A DNA stretch of 35,112 nt from Solobacterium sp. (GCA_017512555.1 JAFWFE010000060.1:1-35112), one strand, 5' to 3'; positions 23,294 through 32,533 are shown, counted from the first letter of the stretch. Numbers and translations are program-made. The notes: generated from the sequence alone by a model not told the origin.

Positions 23294-24389
23294 ACTGCGG
23301 AGAGAGTTCAATTACCTCGTAGTAGCAATGCGATTCATTGCGGAAAGGCATATACCATCCGCCGATCCCGGAACTGACGTAAACATCTGTATTCCCGATT
23401 TTATAATTGCCCAGGACGTTCAGACCAGCCAGTGTATACACAAACTGCAGAGGGAAATACTGTCCTGCGTGTGTATGCCCGGAGAGCTGCAGATCCGCGC
23501 CGGTCTCAAGGATATCCTCGTTCTGGTAAGGACTGTGATCCACACACAGGAGATAGGTATTCTCCGGGAACGGGGGAAGGTCTTTCACCGGTTTCCTGGT
23601 CAGCCTGGTCACGTCTTCTCTGCCGAGGATAACCAGATCGTTACTGACCTGAACATATTCATCCTGCAGGATGATCAGCCCGTTGTCTTCAATTGCGGAC
23701 TTCAGTTCTTCTTCCGTAAACTTCTTTCCGCCGATATAACTCCCTCTATCCTGGCGGTCATGATTACCGTAGATATAATATACCGGTGTATGTAGTGAAC
23801 CTAACTGTTCGAAGATCCACTCCATCTCTTCCTTCTCTGTATGTTCATCGGTGATATCTCCACCCAGCAGAACAAACTCCGGATGTAACAGTTCGATCTC
23901 AGTCAGCGCGTTCTTTACTGTTTCCTGTGTCTGAGAAGACCCGTAATGCAGATCAGAAAGAAAGACAAATCTGTGCTTGGTTGTAAGTTTTTCTGAGGAA
24001 TACCGCAGATGATTAGAGAGGATCAGCTGTGAATTGATCGTTCCCTGAAGAAAGAGTACAGCAGTCAGTATACACAAGAGGATCATTCCCAGATTCCTGA
24101 TCTCTTTATAGCGGGTGAAGGATAAAACTGCCAGGACAAGATCACACAGGCAATCTGCCAGGAGGGCGATATATAACCCGCTCAGTAGATAATTATACTT
24201 CCAGAGAAAAGGACTGGCCGTCGCAATCACCAGATAGGCCAGCCAGATAGCCAGACAGGCTTTCAGCACAAAGAGTATCAGTTTAACCAGACGATAATGA
24301 ATCTGATCCGTGAGTCTGCGCAGACACGCAGTAAGGAGAAACCCCGGGATCAGGGAGAGGAACCACAATAGATAACCAGTAACCGTCAT
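23292..24389 (-). CDS. Membrane-anchored metallophosphoesterase (YkuE-like)
   Basis: This 365-residue protein has about four N-terminal membrane helices (roughly residues 5-120) and a C-terminal calcineurin-like phosphoesterase domain facing the cytoplasm or outside. Metal-binding motifs are DLH (D146, H148), GGD (D178), GNHD (N209, H210), H284 and GHTH (H305, H307). Relatives such as YkuE act on phosphodiesters or lipid phosphates; the substrate here is unknown. GGAGG lies before the ATG. The gene stands alone, convergent with the MATE fusion and divergent from the nitroreductase. Confidence 0.85.
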   Translation of the reverse strand: MTVTGYLLWFLSLIPGFLLTACLRRLTDQIHYRLVKLILFVLKACLAIWLAYLVIATASPFLWKYNYLLSGLYIALLADCLCDLVLAVLSFTRYKEIRNLGMILLCILTAVLFLQGTINSQLILSNHLRYSSEKLTTKHRFVFLSDLHYGSSQTQETVKNALTEIELLHPEFVLLGGDITDEHTEKEEMEWIFEQLGSLHTPVYYIYGNHDRQDRGSYIGGKKFTEEELKSAIEDNGLIILQDEYVQVSNDLVILGREDVTRLTRKPVKDLPPFPENTYLLCVDHSPYQNEDILETGADLQLSGHTHAGQYFPLQFVYTLAGLNVLGNYKIGNTDVYVSSGIGGWYMPFRNESHCYYEVIELSPQ

Positions 24390-24509
24390 AGAAACCTCCG
24401 GAGAGAATCAGAAATAATTTCCTGTCTATATGTATCATAACAGAGATCTTAGTTTCCGGAGGATTTGTCATTCGTTATAATGAATTTGTATACAAGAGGA
24501 GACAGCAGA

Positions 24510-25079
24510 ATGACACTGAAAGAACTGGTGATGAAAAGCCGGAGTATCCGTGCTTACGACGAGTCTTATACAATGACAGAAGAAGATATGCGGGAATTTA
24601 TTGAACTTGCGCGTTTCTGCCCGACGGCGGGAAATCAGCAGGCCCTGAAATTCTATATCAGCTGGGAAAGAGATGAAGTAAATGAAATCGCAAAGTGTAC
24701 GCACTGGGGGAAGGACAGACCCTATCCCGGAATCAATCCCAGCGGTTTTATTGTGATCCTGCAGGATACGGATATTGATGACCGCGCATGGTCCTGGTGG
24801 AGAGATGCCGGTATTGCGGCGCAGACGATCATGTTGGGCGCAGCAGAAAAAGGACTTGGCGGTCTGATGATCGGAAGCTTTGACAGAGAGCCTCTGCGGG
24901 AAGTGACCAAGTTGGCGGATAATCTGAAGATCCTGCTGGTACTGGCGATAGGAAAACCACTGGAAACCAGTGTTCTGGAAGATCTGGAAGATGGAGAAGC
25001 CCTGATCGTACGTGATGAAAACAATGTTACACACGTAAGAAAACGCAAGGTGGAAGAGCTGATCGTCAAACGTAAATAA
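24510..25079 (+). CDS. Nitroreductase family oxidoreductase
   Basis: The 189-residue protein has the nitroreductase-fold pattern. The N-terminal SRSIRAYDE (10-18) binds FMN phosphate, CPTAGNQQALKFY (about 46-58) lies at the flavin, and EKGLGGLMIGSF (about 112-123) follows the DAGIAAQTIMLGA helix. Such enzymes use NAD(P)H and FMN to reduce nitro or quinone compounds. The start at 24510 is chosen because AGAGGAGA lies 7-10 bases before it. A TATAAT at 24476-24481 lies upstream with a poor -35. It is a single gene ended by a bidirectional terminator, and its specific substrate is unknown. Confidence 0.85.
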   Translation: MTLKELVMKSRSIRAYDESYTMTEEDMREFIELARFCPTAGNQQALKFYISWERDEVNEIAKCTHWGKDRPYPGINPSGFIVILQDTDIDDRAWSWWRDAGIAAQTIMLGAAEKGLGGLMIGSFDREPLREVTKLADNLKILLVLAIGKPLETSVLEDLEDGEALIVRDENNVTHVRKRKVEELIVKRK

Positions 25080-25100
25080 GTATTCAGGAATAACAAAATA

Positions 25101-25146
25101 ACCCTCTTTGTCTGAGACAGATGTCCCGGATAAAGAGGGTATTTTT
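25101..25146. terminator. Bidirectional terminator between nitroreductase and UXS genes
   Basis: A perfect 9-base stem (25101-25109 with 25132-25140) is followed by ATTTTT on the plus strand and by a T-rich tract on the minus strand. The loop is long (22 bases). Confidence 0.85.
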
Positions 25147-25159
25147 CGTTTGGGTATGT

Positions 25160-26101
25160 CTACAGTTCCAGAGTGGAACGGAAATAGTCAATGGTTTTCA
25201 GTAAACCTTCTTCCAGAGGAATTGTCGGTTTCCAGTTCAATTCCTTTTCTGCCAGATCAATGACAGGTTTTCTTTGTGTGGGATCGTCCTGAGGTAACGG
25301 CAGGTAGACGATTTTGGAATTTGTGCCGGTAAGTTCAATGACTTTCTGCGCCAGTTCCAGCATGGTGAATTCGGAAGGATTGCCCAGGTTTACCGGACCG
25401 GTAAAACCATCCCGGGAATTCATCATCCGGATCAGGCCTTCCACAAGATCATCCACATAACAGAAGGATCTTGTCTGGGAACCATCTCCATAGATCGTGA
25501 TGTCTTCACCTTTCAGTGCCTGAACGATAAAGTTGGATACGACTCTGCCGTCATCTCCGCGCATATTCGGGCCGTAGGTGTTGAAGATACGTACGACTTT
25601 GATATCCACATTGTGCTGGCGGTTATAGTCGAAGAATAACGTCTCTGCGGCTCTCTTGCCCTCATCGTAACAAGAACGGATACCGATGGTATTCACATGT
25701 CCCCAGTAGGATTCCGGCTGCGGATGGATTTCCGGGTCACCATAGACTTCGGATGTGCTTGCCTGTAAGATCCGGGCATGACAACGCTTTGCCAGGCCTA
25801 GGGCATGTAAGGAACCAATAAAGGATGTCTTGATCGTTTTGATTGGATCGTATTGATAGTGGATCGGTGAAGCGGGGCAGGCGAGGTTATAAATCTGGTC
25901 ACATTCAACATGGATATCTTCTAGAACATCTTTGCGAAGAAATTCAAAGTGAGGATCCTTCATTAAAGGAAGAACATTTTCTTTTTGCCCTGTAAACATG
26001 TTATCCAGGCAGATGACTTCGTATCCTTCTTCCAACAATCTTTTACATAAATGAGAACCGATAAATCCGGCTCCTCCTGTAACTAATACACGTTTTCTCA
26101 T
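25160..26101 (-). CDS. UDP-glucuronate decarboxylase-like (UDP-xylose synthase) SDR
   Basis: The 313-residue extended short-chain dehydrogenase has the NAD-binding motif GGAGFIG (9-15), a TSEVYGDP motif (T116, E118) and the catalytic YxxxK pair Y145 and K149. The pattern [35 protein letters not shown] and the [22 protein letters not shown] block are hallmarks of UXS. This enzyme oxidises and decarboxylates UDP-glucuronate to UDP-xylose. AAAGGGA lies before the ATG. It is divergent from a glycosyltransferase gene, which may use the product or a lipid-linked sugar. A related 4-epimerase cannot be ruled out but is less likely. Confidence 0.85.
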   Translation of the reverse strand: MRKRVLVTGGAGFIGSHLCKRLLEEGYEVICLDNMFTGQKENVLPLMKDPHFEFLRKDVLEDIHVECDQIYNLACPASPIHYQYDPIKTIKTSFIGSLHALGLAKRCHARILQASTSEVYGDPEIHPQPESYWGHVNTIGIRSCYDEGKRAAETLFFDYNRQHNVDIKVVRIFNTYGPNMRGDDGRVVSNFIVQALKGEDITIYGDGSQTRSFCYVDDLVEGLIRMMNSRDGFTGPVNLGNPSEFTMLELAQKVIELTGTNSKIVYLPLPQDDPTQRKPVIDLAEKELNWKPTIPLEEGLLKTIDYFRSTLEL

Positions 26102-26177
26102 AGTTTTGTCCCTTTACGATAGTTTTAAAACCTATCCTATTGTATCCCGATAAAGAAAAAAAAGATACCCTGCTGTG

Positions 26178-26192
26178 AATATACTGTATATT
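26178..26192. promoter_or_regulatory. 15-base palindrome in the UXS / glycosyltransferase divergent region
   Basis: AATATAC T GTATATT is a perfect inverted repeat around a single T. It lies about 80 bases upstream of the UXS start and 55 bases upstream of the GT2 start. It could be a repressor operator; AT-rich chance is the alternative. No clear -35/-10 pair is visible in this gap. Confidence 0.35.
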
Positions 26193-26246
26193 TTGTACGT
26201 TTACAGAATATGATAAGATTATTAGTAACAAGTCTGTGAGGATACT

Positions 26247-27197
26247 ATGACAAAGATATCGATCGTAACACCATGTTATTACAACGGTATGAACCTGCCG
26301 GAAACCTATGAGGTTGTAAAACGTGATGTTTTTGAAAAAAGAAAAGATCTTGAATTTGAGTGGGTACTTGTGGATGACGGATCCGGAGATGATACATTCT
26401 TTCAGGCTTATCAGCTCCAGCAGAAAGATGACCGGATCAGGATCGTCAAATTATCCAGAAATTTTGGTGAATTCCGGGCAATCGTAGCCGGATTAAGTGT
26501 GGCAAAAGGGGATGCAATCGCTGTAATCAGCGCTGATCTGCAGGATCCCCCGGAACTGATTCCTGAACTGATTTCTTCGTGGGAAAACGGCAATGCGGTA
26601 AATCTTGCGGTCAGAGGCGGCAGGGAAGAATCTGCCCTGAAGAACTGGTTCGCGGATACCTACTACCGGCTGGTCAGACGCTGGGTGGAACCGAATTATC
26701 CCAAGCGTGGATTTGACTTCTTCCTGATTGACCGTGATGTTGCACAAAAACTCGTGGAAATGCAGGAAAAGAACTCCAGTATATACCTACAGCTGATCTG
26801 GCTGGGATATCAGCCGAAGACCATCGAATATACCAGAAGAGAACGAGAGAAGGGGAAATCCATGTGGTCTTTCCGCAAACGTTTTGATTTGTTTGTGGAC
26901 ACATTTGTGGTATTCTCTTACAAACCGATCCGTTTTATTACCTTTACGGGTTTTCTGGTCAGTTTTATCGGTCTGATCATGTCGATTTACTATATTATTG
27001 ATAAGTTAACGCATCATGTGATGCCCGGATGGACTTCCCTGATGGTGGTGATCTTACTGCTTTCCGGATTTCAGATGGTCATGCTGGGGATTATCGGTGA
27101 ATATATGTGGAGGAACCTGGATGAATCCAGAAATCGTCCTCTGTATGTAATTGAAAAGGTGATTGAGCCAAAAAAGAATCAGGATGAAGAATCCTGA
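26247..27197 (+). CDS. Family 2 glycosyltransferase, GtrB/DPM1-like
   Basis: The 316-residue protein has the GT2 start SIVTPCYYNG, VDDGS (42-46) and the catalytic DLQD (97-100). The lipid-binding-side RRxREKGKSMW motif (198-207) and two C-terminal membrane helices (about 229-250 and 264-285) are also present. Such enzymes move a sugar from a nucleotide sugar to polyprenyl phosphate on the inner membrane face. The start follows GAGGATA. The GT-C-like gene starts 19 bases after the stop; together they fit a lipid-linked surface glycosylation step. Possible donors include UDP-glucose, or UDP-xylose made by the divergently encoded enzyme. Confidence 0.87.
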   Translation: MTKISIVTPCYYNGMNLPETYEVVKRDVFEKRKDLEFEWVLVDDGSGDDTFFQAYQLQQKDDRIRIVKLSRNFGEFRAIVAGLSVAKGDAIAVISADLQDPPELIPELISSWENGNAVNLAVRGGREESALKNWFADTYYRLVRRWVEPNYPKRGFDFFLIDRDVAQKLVEMQEKNSSIYLQLIWLGYQPKTIEYTRREREKGKSMWSFRKRFDLFVDTFVVFSYKPIRFITFTGFLVSFIGLIMSIYYIIDKLTHHVMPGWTSLMVVILLLSGFQMVMLGIIGEYMWRNLDESRNRPLYVIEKVIEPKKNQDEES

Positions 27198-27216
27198 GGA
27201 TAACGGAGGAAGAGAC

Positions 27217-28686
27217 ATGCGTAAATTCAGCACGGAAAAAACCGTACAATGGATCATACTCATGGTCTTTTTTCTGTTTCTTCTGCTGGTGTTCCACTGG
27301 TCACCTCTGGCCGGAGATGACTGGATTTATGCCAGTGAAGTGCGATATTCGACCGTTCTGGATCAGACGATCTACGCATATAAGACGTGGTCAGGAAGAG
27401 TTTTAAGCGAGTTCTGGGGTTTTGCGTATACATCCCGCAAGATTCTCTATGATCTCAGTGGTCCGGCTTTGATGGTACTGACGGTATCCGCAATTGTCCG
27501 GCTCCGCAGAAAACATACTACCGCAGATCTTCTGCTGGTAATCTTTATGATCCTGACCATGCCCATGTTTATCCGTACCCAGACGATGACTTTCCCGGTA
27601 GGATTTGCGGCGTATTTTATTCCGATTCCCCTGTATTTCCTGCACCTGTTACTGGTAAAACAATGGCTATTTGAGGATAAGATATCCATACTGCGTGTCA
27701 TCCTGATGTCGGTATTCAGTTTTGTGATTCCGCTGCACATGGAGAATCTTTCGGTACTCATGGCTTTCACCAACTTTGCGGTATTTGTGTATGCGTGGGT
27801 GAGAAAACTGCCGATGAAGCTGCCTCTGTTATTACTGGGAATTGCCGGAATCAGCTGTGTGATCATGTTTTTCTCTCCCGGGACGACATTGCGTCTCAGC
27901 GCTGAATTCTCGGAAGAAACGACACTGGATCTTGGGCGGATCGCATCCAACTGGACACCGTTTGTGTCCCAGACGATGTATTACGCGGATAATGTGAATA
28001 CCATCCTGAACGGATTGGTAATCTGCACGCTTCTGAGGAAAAGGAGCACACAGAATACGATTCTGACCGGAATTTTCGCCCTGCAGATCGTGCTGACGTG
28101 GATCGGCGGCTTTCATAACCTTGTGATCGATACATTATGGATGATCCTGTGGTTTGCGGCTTTGTTATATGTCTGTTATCACCAGGAACCAGGTGAGCGT
28201 GAAATGATGATCTTTCTTGTGCTGGGCGTGCTTGTCAGTAACGGGATCATGGTTCTGTCTCCGAGTTTTCCGGAACGGACAACAGTATACGCGCAGTTCT
28301 GCCTGACGGCGTTAAGTGTTTTGTTCTTCTCACACATTGAGATCAGCGCGAAGTATCTTCGGGGACTTTGTCTATGTCTTGCGGCAGGAATTCTGGCTTC
28401 GGGAGTGTACTGGTATAAGATCTATTCTCTGGTTCATGAAGTGAATATCGTACGTCAGGCACAGATCGGGTATTACCAGAAGAGACCGGATGCCGGTGAG
28501 GCATGGCTGCTTGCGTATCCCCGCAAGTCCATACATTCCGCAAATATTGATTCTGAAGAGGATGTGGATCATATCCGTGGTTTCCATGATTATTTCTACC
28601 TGGCAGAGAATCTTCATCTGAACTTCTATTACCTGGAGAACTATACGAAGGATGCGGTCCGGGCAGAAATGCCTGCACAGGAATAA
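27217..28686 (+). CDS. Polytopic membrane protein, GT-C glycosyltransferase-like (DUF6056-like)
   Basis: This 489-residue protein has about ten predicted membrane helices. After the first helix comes a loop with SPLAGDDW (29-36, Asp34 and Asp35), resembling the acidic motif of GT-C enzymes that use polyprenyl-phosphate sugars. GGAGGA at about 27206-27211 supports ATG 27217; an upstream in-frame start inside the GT2 gene is rejected. It is probably translated with the GT2 gene, and the pair is likely a flippase-side sugar transfer step to the cell surface. The exact product and the DUF6056 link are moderate-confidence calls. Confidence 0.65.
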   Translation: MRKFSTEKTVQWIILMVFFLFLLLVFHWSPLAGDDWIYASEVRYSTVLDQTIYAYKTWSGRVLSEFWGFAYTSRKILYDLSGPALMVLTVSAIVRLRRKHTTADLLLVIFMILTMPMFIRTQTMTFPVGFAAYFIPIPLYFLHLLLVKQWLFEDKISILRVILMSVFSFVIPLHMENLSVLMAFTNFAVFVYAWVRKLPMKLPLLLLGIAGISCVIMFFSPGTTLRLSAEFSEETTLDLGRIASNWTPFVSQTMYYADNVNTILNGLVICTLLRKRSTQNTILTGIFALQIVLTWIGGFHNLVIDTLWMILWFAALLYVCYHQEPGEREMMIFLVLGVLVSNGIMVLSPSFPERTTVYAQFCLTALSVLFFSHIEISAKYLRGLCLCLAAGILASGVYWYKIYSLVHEVNIVRQAQIGYYQKRPDAGEAWLLAYPRKSIHSANIDSEEDVDHIRGFHDYFYLAENLHLNFYYLENYTKDAVRAEMPAQE

Positions 28687-28706
28687 TTGTATCCCTGTGT
28701 TTTTTT
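28677..28706 (+). terminator. Weak terminator after the GT-C-like gene
   Basis: A 5-base stem (28677-28681 with 28694-28698) has a 12-base AT-rich loop and is followed by TTTTTTT (28700-28706). It overlaps the stop codon region. Confidence 0.55.
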
Positions 28707-28771
28707 CTTATATAAAGTACGGTAAGATTGATTTATAAAGATCTTTGTATGACATTCGGGAGGTGATCCGC

Positions 28772-30373
28772 ATGAAATGTCCAAACTGCAGCGGCACACT
28801 GTATTTTGATATCGATAAGCAGAAACTGGTGTGTGAACACTGTTCTGCGGAATTTAATGTGTCTGAATACAGCGGGAATAATGACGCGCAGGAAGGGGTA
28901 TTTGAAGGAGAGAAACTGTATATCTGTAAAAACTGCGGCGCAGAACTGATCAGTATGAATGATGAAGCGGTAACTTACTGCAGTTACTGCGGGTCAGAAG
29001 CGGTCCTGCAGAGTGAGATCTCCGGTATGCGTTATCCGAAGAAGATTCTCCCTTTCAGAATTAATAAGAAACAGTGTAAGGATATCTACATGAAGGAGAT
29101 GAAGGGAAAATGGTATGTCCCGAAAGAATTCAAGGATCCTGAGTTCATCGAGAAATTCCGGCCTTTCTATATTCCTTACTGGATGTATCAGGTACAGTTC
29201 CGTAAGGAACCTTTCTCCTTGAAGGGTTCACGTTCTTACTACAGCCGCGGATATGACTTTTATGAAGAATATGATGTGACAGCTGCGATACGTTACCAGG
29301 GAATGTATGGGATTCCCTATGATGCGTCAAGAAACTTTGATGACGGGATTGCGGAAAACATCGCTCCGTTTCAGCGGAAACTTCTGGTAAACTTCGCCCC
29401 GGGATATCTGGCGGGAATGTATGCGGATAAGCCGAATGTTGACGCTGATCTGTATGAAGAAGAAGTACTGGAAAGAGCGACAGATGCGGCAATCGCTGAC
29501 ATCGACAAGGATTTCCGTGATATCACTCTGCACTGGCCGAAGAAGAAGGACCAGCAGGAATTCCTGGAAACACATTATACCGGGGTAGACGCGGTATTTC
29601 TTCCGGTGTGGTTCCTGACCTGGAGAAAGGATGATCGTGTCGCATATGCGGTAGTCAACGGGCAGACCGGTAAGATCCACATTGATCTTCCGGCGGATAT
29701 GCGTTTATTCATGTTCATGACAGTACTTGGGGCAGCGGTATTGTTTGCCTTACTGACAATGTTTGTGACCGTGACTTCCCGGTTTGTGATCTGGTTCTCA
29801 GTACTCCTGGCATATATGACCGGCAGGAGATATCTGAGTGAACTCAGAGAGATCCGGGATCGTGAGAACCATGTTTTTGACAAGGGCTATCTGTTAAGTG
29901 ATGAAGATGATCTGGTGATGTCGGAGAAGAAGCGCGCAAAGTTCAGAAAAAAAGGAACTTCATCCGGCAGCGGTATTCTGAGAATCATCGGCGGTATACT
30001 GGGATTCCTGTTTATATTTGCGTTGTTCGGCGGCCTGTATGATGAACTGGTGACGGAAGACGGTGCATTGGCAATGACGTTTATCATCCTGATTCCGGAA
30101 ATCATCTTGTTCCTGAAGACGGTCAATACCGCGAGATATCTCCGGAATAAGAGTGGGATATTTACAGCATTACTGACTTTGGGTGCTGTGGTTTACAGCT
30201 TTACGATCGCGGCTGCGCAGCCGGTACAAGACTGGTGGTATTATCTCGGAAGTCTGATCAGTCTGGCTGCCACATCTGTGATGTGTACAGATATTATCCG
30301 AAGGTATAACGAAACTTCCACAAGACCGTTACCTTCCTTCTATTCCAGGAAAGGAGGGAATGATCATGCGTAG
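28772..30373 (+). CDS. Membrane protein with two N-terminal zinc ribbons
   Basis: The 533-residue protein begins with two CxxC pairs (C3/C6, C21/C24) forming a TFIIB-like zinc ribbon. A second set follows (C52/C55, C70/C73). The middle (about 85-300) is soluble, with the conserved FRPFYIPYWMYQ segment. From about 318 there are several membrane helices. Proteins of this kind are sometimes mislabelled as PriA helicases; no helicase motifs are present. ATG 28772 is preferred because GGGAGGTG lies upstream; an in-frame ATG 27 bases earlier lacks one. The stop overlaps the TPM gene by 8 bases, a common pairing, suggesting one membrane-associated function that is not known. Confidence 0.75.
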   Translation: MKCPNCSGTLYFDIDKQKLVCEHCSAEFNVSEYSGNNDAQEGVFEGEKLYICKNCGAELISMNDEAVTYCSYCGSEAVLQSEISGMRYPKKILPFRINKKQCKDIYMKEMKGKWYVPKEFKDPEFIEKFRPFYIPYWMYQVQFRKEPFSLKGSRSYYSRGYDFYEEYDVTAAIRYQGMYGIPYDASRNFDDGIAENIAPFQRKLLVNFAPGYLAGMYADKPNVDADLYEEEVLERATDAAIADIDKDFRDITLHWPKKKDQQEFLETHYTGVDAVFLPVWFLTWRKDDRVAYAVVNGQTGKIHIDLPADMRLFMFMTVLGAAVLFALLTMFVTVTSRFVIWFSVLLAYMTGRRYLSELREIRDRENHVFDKGYLLSDEDDLVMSEKKRAKFRKKGTSSGSGILRIIGGILGFLFIFALFGGLYDELVTEDGALAMTFIILIPEIILFLKTVNTARYLRNKSGIFTALLTLGAVVYSFTIAAAQPVQDWWYYLGSLISLAATSVMCTDIIRRYNETSTRPLPSFYSRKGGNDHA

Positions 30374-31145
30374 ATTGAAGTGGTTATTCCTGCTGGTAAT
30401 GATGATTACAGCGTGTTTCCTGCCGGTATCCCGTGTTCAGGCCGCAAATAACTACAGAGTGATCATCAATGACCAGGAAGATCTGCTTACCGACCAGGAA
30501 GAGAATATGCTGAGGATTCGTATGGATCAGATGACAGCCTACGGGAATGCGGCATTTGTGACTGTGCGGCAATTTGAAGATGTCGGTACCTATGCCAAGA
30601 GAGTCTATCGTGAATACTTTGGCACAGACAGCGGGATGTTATTCCTGATTGATATGGGCAGACGCAAGATCTGGATCTTCTCAGACGGCGCGGTCTACCG
30701 TGTGATCAACAAGGCATATGCCAATACCATTACCGACAATGTATACCGTTATGCGTCAAGAGAAGAGTATTACGCTTGTGCCGACCATGTCTTTGAACAA
30801 GCTCTTACCTTGCTGGAAGGCGGACGTATTGCCCAGCCGATGAAGTATATCTCCAACATCCTGATTGCGCTTGTCAGTGCCTTGCTGATCAACTTCCTCT
30901 TCCTGACTTCCGAGAGAAAGAAAGAGAAACCGGATGTCAAAGAGGCGGTCAAGGCTATGTCTACCGCGATAGGTGTTAAGATCTTATCGGAAAAGATGTT
31001 ATCCCAGCGTAAGCGTAAACACTATGAAAGCAGTTCAAGTGGCGGATCTTCCGGCGGAGGTTATTCTGGAGGCGGATCTTCGGGCGGCGGTTTCTCCGGT
31101 GGCGGCGGAGGCTCTTCCGGCGGCGGAGGCGGACATAGTTTCTGA
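30366..31145 (+). CDS. TPM domain protein with Gly/Ser-rich tail
   Basis: The 259-residue protein has a signal peptide ending near VQA-AN (cleavage after 26). A TPM-type extracytoplasmic domain (about 28-155) follows, then a membrane helix (about 161-181) and a cytoplasmic tail (182-259) with a long Gly/Ser-rich stretch from 222 ending GGGGGHSF. The same layout is seen in YgcG-type proteins, whose function is poorly known. ATG 30366 is preferred over 30360 because AGGAGGG at 30352-30358 is properly spaced only for the second. It overlaps the upstream zinc-ribbon gene by 8 bases. The pair may help membrane protein quality control or photosystem-like assembly, by analogy with plant TPM proteins; this is inference. 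Confidence 0.75.
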   Translation: MRRLKWLFLLVMMITACFLPVSRVQAANNYRVIINDQEDLLTDQEENMLRIRMDQMTAYGNAAFVTVRQFEDVGTYAKRVYREYFGTDSGMLFLIDMGRRKIWIFSDGAVYRVINKAYANTITDNVYRYASREEYYACADHVFEQALTLLEGGRIAQPMKYISNILIALVSALLINFLFLTSERKKEKPDVKEAVKAMSTAIGVKILSEKMLSQRKRKHYESSSSGGSSGGGYSGGGSSGGGFSGGGGGSSGGGGGHSF

Positions 31146-31152
31146 GAATCGT

Positions 31153-31821
31153 ATGTATATTGAAGTTAATGACAGAAAGATCTGGGTGGAGATCTGCGGA
31201 GAGGGCAGACCGCTGATCCTGTTACACGGTAACGGTGAAGATCATACGATCTTTGATAAAGCCGCAGAAGTGTTGAAACAGGAGTATACCTGTGTTCTTC
31301 CGGATACACGTGGTCATGGGAAAAGCGATCCCTGTGCAGTACTGCATTACGCGGACATGGCCGATGATGTTGTGAAGATGATGGAGATACTTGACCTGCG
31401 GGATGTATGCCTGTACGGCTTCAGTGACGGCGGTATCGTAGGCTTGCTGGCGTCCATGCGTACAGACCGCATCACGGATCTGGTAGTAAGCGGAGCCAAT
31501 CTTACCCCAAAGGGAGTGAAGTTATTCCTGCGGATAATCATGTGGGTGATGTATAAACTGAAAAAAGATCCCAAGATACGTCTGATGCTGGAAGAACCGC
31601 AGATTACCAGTGAAGATCTGTCCATGATCAGAGCACGTACACTGGTGCTGGCAGGGTCTAAAGACCTGGTCAGGGAAACAGAAACCAGACAGATTGCGGA
31701 AGGTATACCCGGGGCAGAGCTGCGTATTCTGAACGGGGAAGGACACGGAAGTTATATCGTGCACTCAGAGAAGATTGCGCAGATCCTCCGGCAGTTTCTG
31801 AATACACAGAAAACCGGTTAA
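31153..31821 (+). CDS. Small alpha/beta hydrolase
   Basis: A 222-residue alpha/beta hydrolase. The oxyanion strand is LILLHGNGED (21-30), the nucleophile elbow is GFSDGG with S91, the acid is probably D171 (AGSKDLV), and the His is H198 (GEGHGS). It lacks a cap domain or signal peptide. The ATG at 31153 lies 8 bases after the TPM stop; only a weak GAG is seen before it, so coupling to the upstream gene may matter. An in-frame extension of 60 codons back into the glycine-rich coding region is rejected. The substrate is unknown. Confidence 0.8.
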   Translation: MYIEVNDRKIWVEICGEGRPLILLHGNGEDHTIFDKAAEVLKQEYTCVLPDTRGHGKSDPCAVLHYADMADDVVKMMEILDLRDVCLYGFSDGGIVGLLASMRTDRITDLVVSGANLTPKGVKLFLRIIMWVMYKLKKDPKIRLMLEEPQITSEDLSMIRARTLVLAGSKDLVRETETRQIAEGIPGAELRILNGEGHGSYIVHSEKIAQILRQFLNTQKTG

Positions 31822-31844
31822 CATACAAGAGAGGTGAGTATAAG

Positions 31845-32531
31845 ATGAAGAATCGCAGAGTAAAGAAAGACCTGCAGGCATCCCTGGTACTGTTTGTATT
31901 GTTTATTGTGTTGATTATCCTGCTGAAGACCGTAGATGTAGAACCGCTTGGACCGCAGAATTCCGAAGTCGGACTGGCTACGCTCAACTGGGCTGTTCAT
32001 CATGTGCTTGGAGATCATCTGGTCTGGTATAACATTACGGATATTCTTGGGAAGATCGCGCTTCTGACCGCTTTCGGTTTTGCCTGTCTTGGTTTATATC
32101 AGTGGATCAAACGTAAAGATATCCGGAAGGTAGACCTGGATATCCTTCTCCTTGGAGGTTTCTATGGCCTGGTGATCCTGTTCTATATATTCTTTGAAAT
32201 CTTTGTGGTAAATTACCGCCCGGTGATTCTGGAAACGGAACTGGAAGCTTCATTCCCATCTTCACATACCATGGTTACCTTGTTTATCATGGGTTCCGCA
32301 ATCTATCAATGCAAGCGCAGAATCAGAAACAAGATGATAAAAAACATCCTGATCTCGGTCTGTTTCCTGATCATGGTAGTTACCGTGGCCGGAAGACTGA
32401 TCTCAGGAGTTCACTGGTTTACGGATATTATCGGAGGCTTACTGCTGGGATTCTCACTGATTTATCTGTATAGAGCTGCTGTGAGATATACGGATCTGAT
32501 CCTGAAATCCAGACAGAAAAAGAACGCATAA
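31845..32531 (+). CDS. PAP2-family membrane phosphatase
   Basis: The 228-residue membrane protein has about six membrane helices. It carries the lipid phosphatase motifs as NYRPV (123-127, partial for the first motif), PSSHT (138-142) and SGVHWFTD (187-194, His190 as the probable nucleophile and Asp194). PAP2 enzymes remove phosphate from lipid phosphates such as undecaprenyl pyrophosphate or phosphatidate. GAGAGGTGAG supports the start. It ends 2 bases before the convergent repeat-protein gene with no obvious terminator between them. Confidence 0.85.
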   Translation: MKNRRVKKDLQASLVLFVLFIVLIILLKTVDVEPLGPQNSEVGLATLNWAVHHVLGDHLVWYNITDILGKIALLTAFGFACLGLYQWIKRKDIRKVDLDILLLGGFYGLVILFYIFFEIFVVNYRPVILETELEASFPSSHTMVTLFIMGSAIYQCKRRIRNKMIKNILISVCFLIMVVTVAGRLISGVHWFTDIIGGLLLGFSLIYLYRAAVRYTDLILKSRQKKNA

Positions 32532-32533
32532 GC

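Noticed and set aside
23283..23795. 170-codon plus-strand frame opposite the metallophosphoesterase
   Set aside because: It is a shadow of the minus-strand gene, which carries all the metal-binding motifs, and it begins in the T tract of a terminator.
28772..30373. PriA-like helicase or replication restart protein
   Set aside because: Only the zinc ribbons resemble the cysteine clusters of PriA. There are no Walker or helicase motifs, and the C-terminal half is made of membrane helices.
30973..31152. 60-codon N-terminal extension of the small alpha/beta hydrolase
   Set aside because: It is the alternative frame of the Gly/Ser-rich tail of the TPM gene, which gives Ala/Val-rich nonsense; the hydrolase fold starts at ATG 31153.
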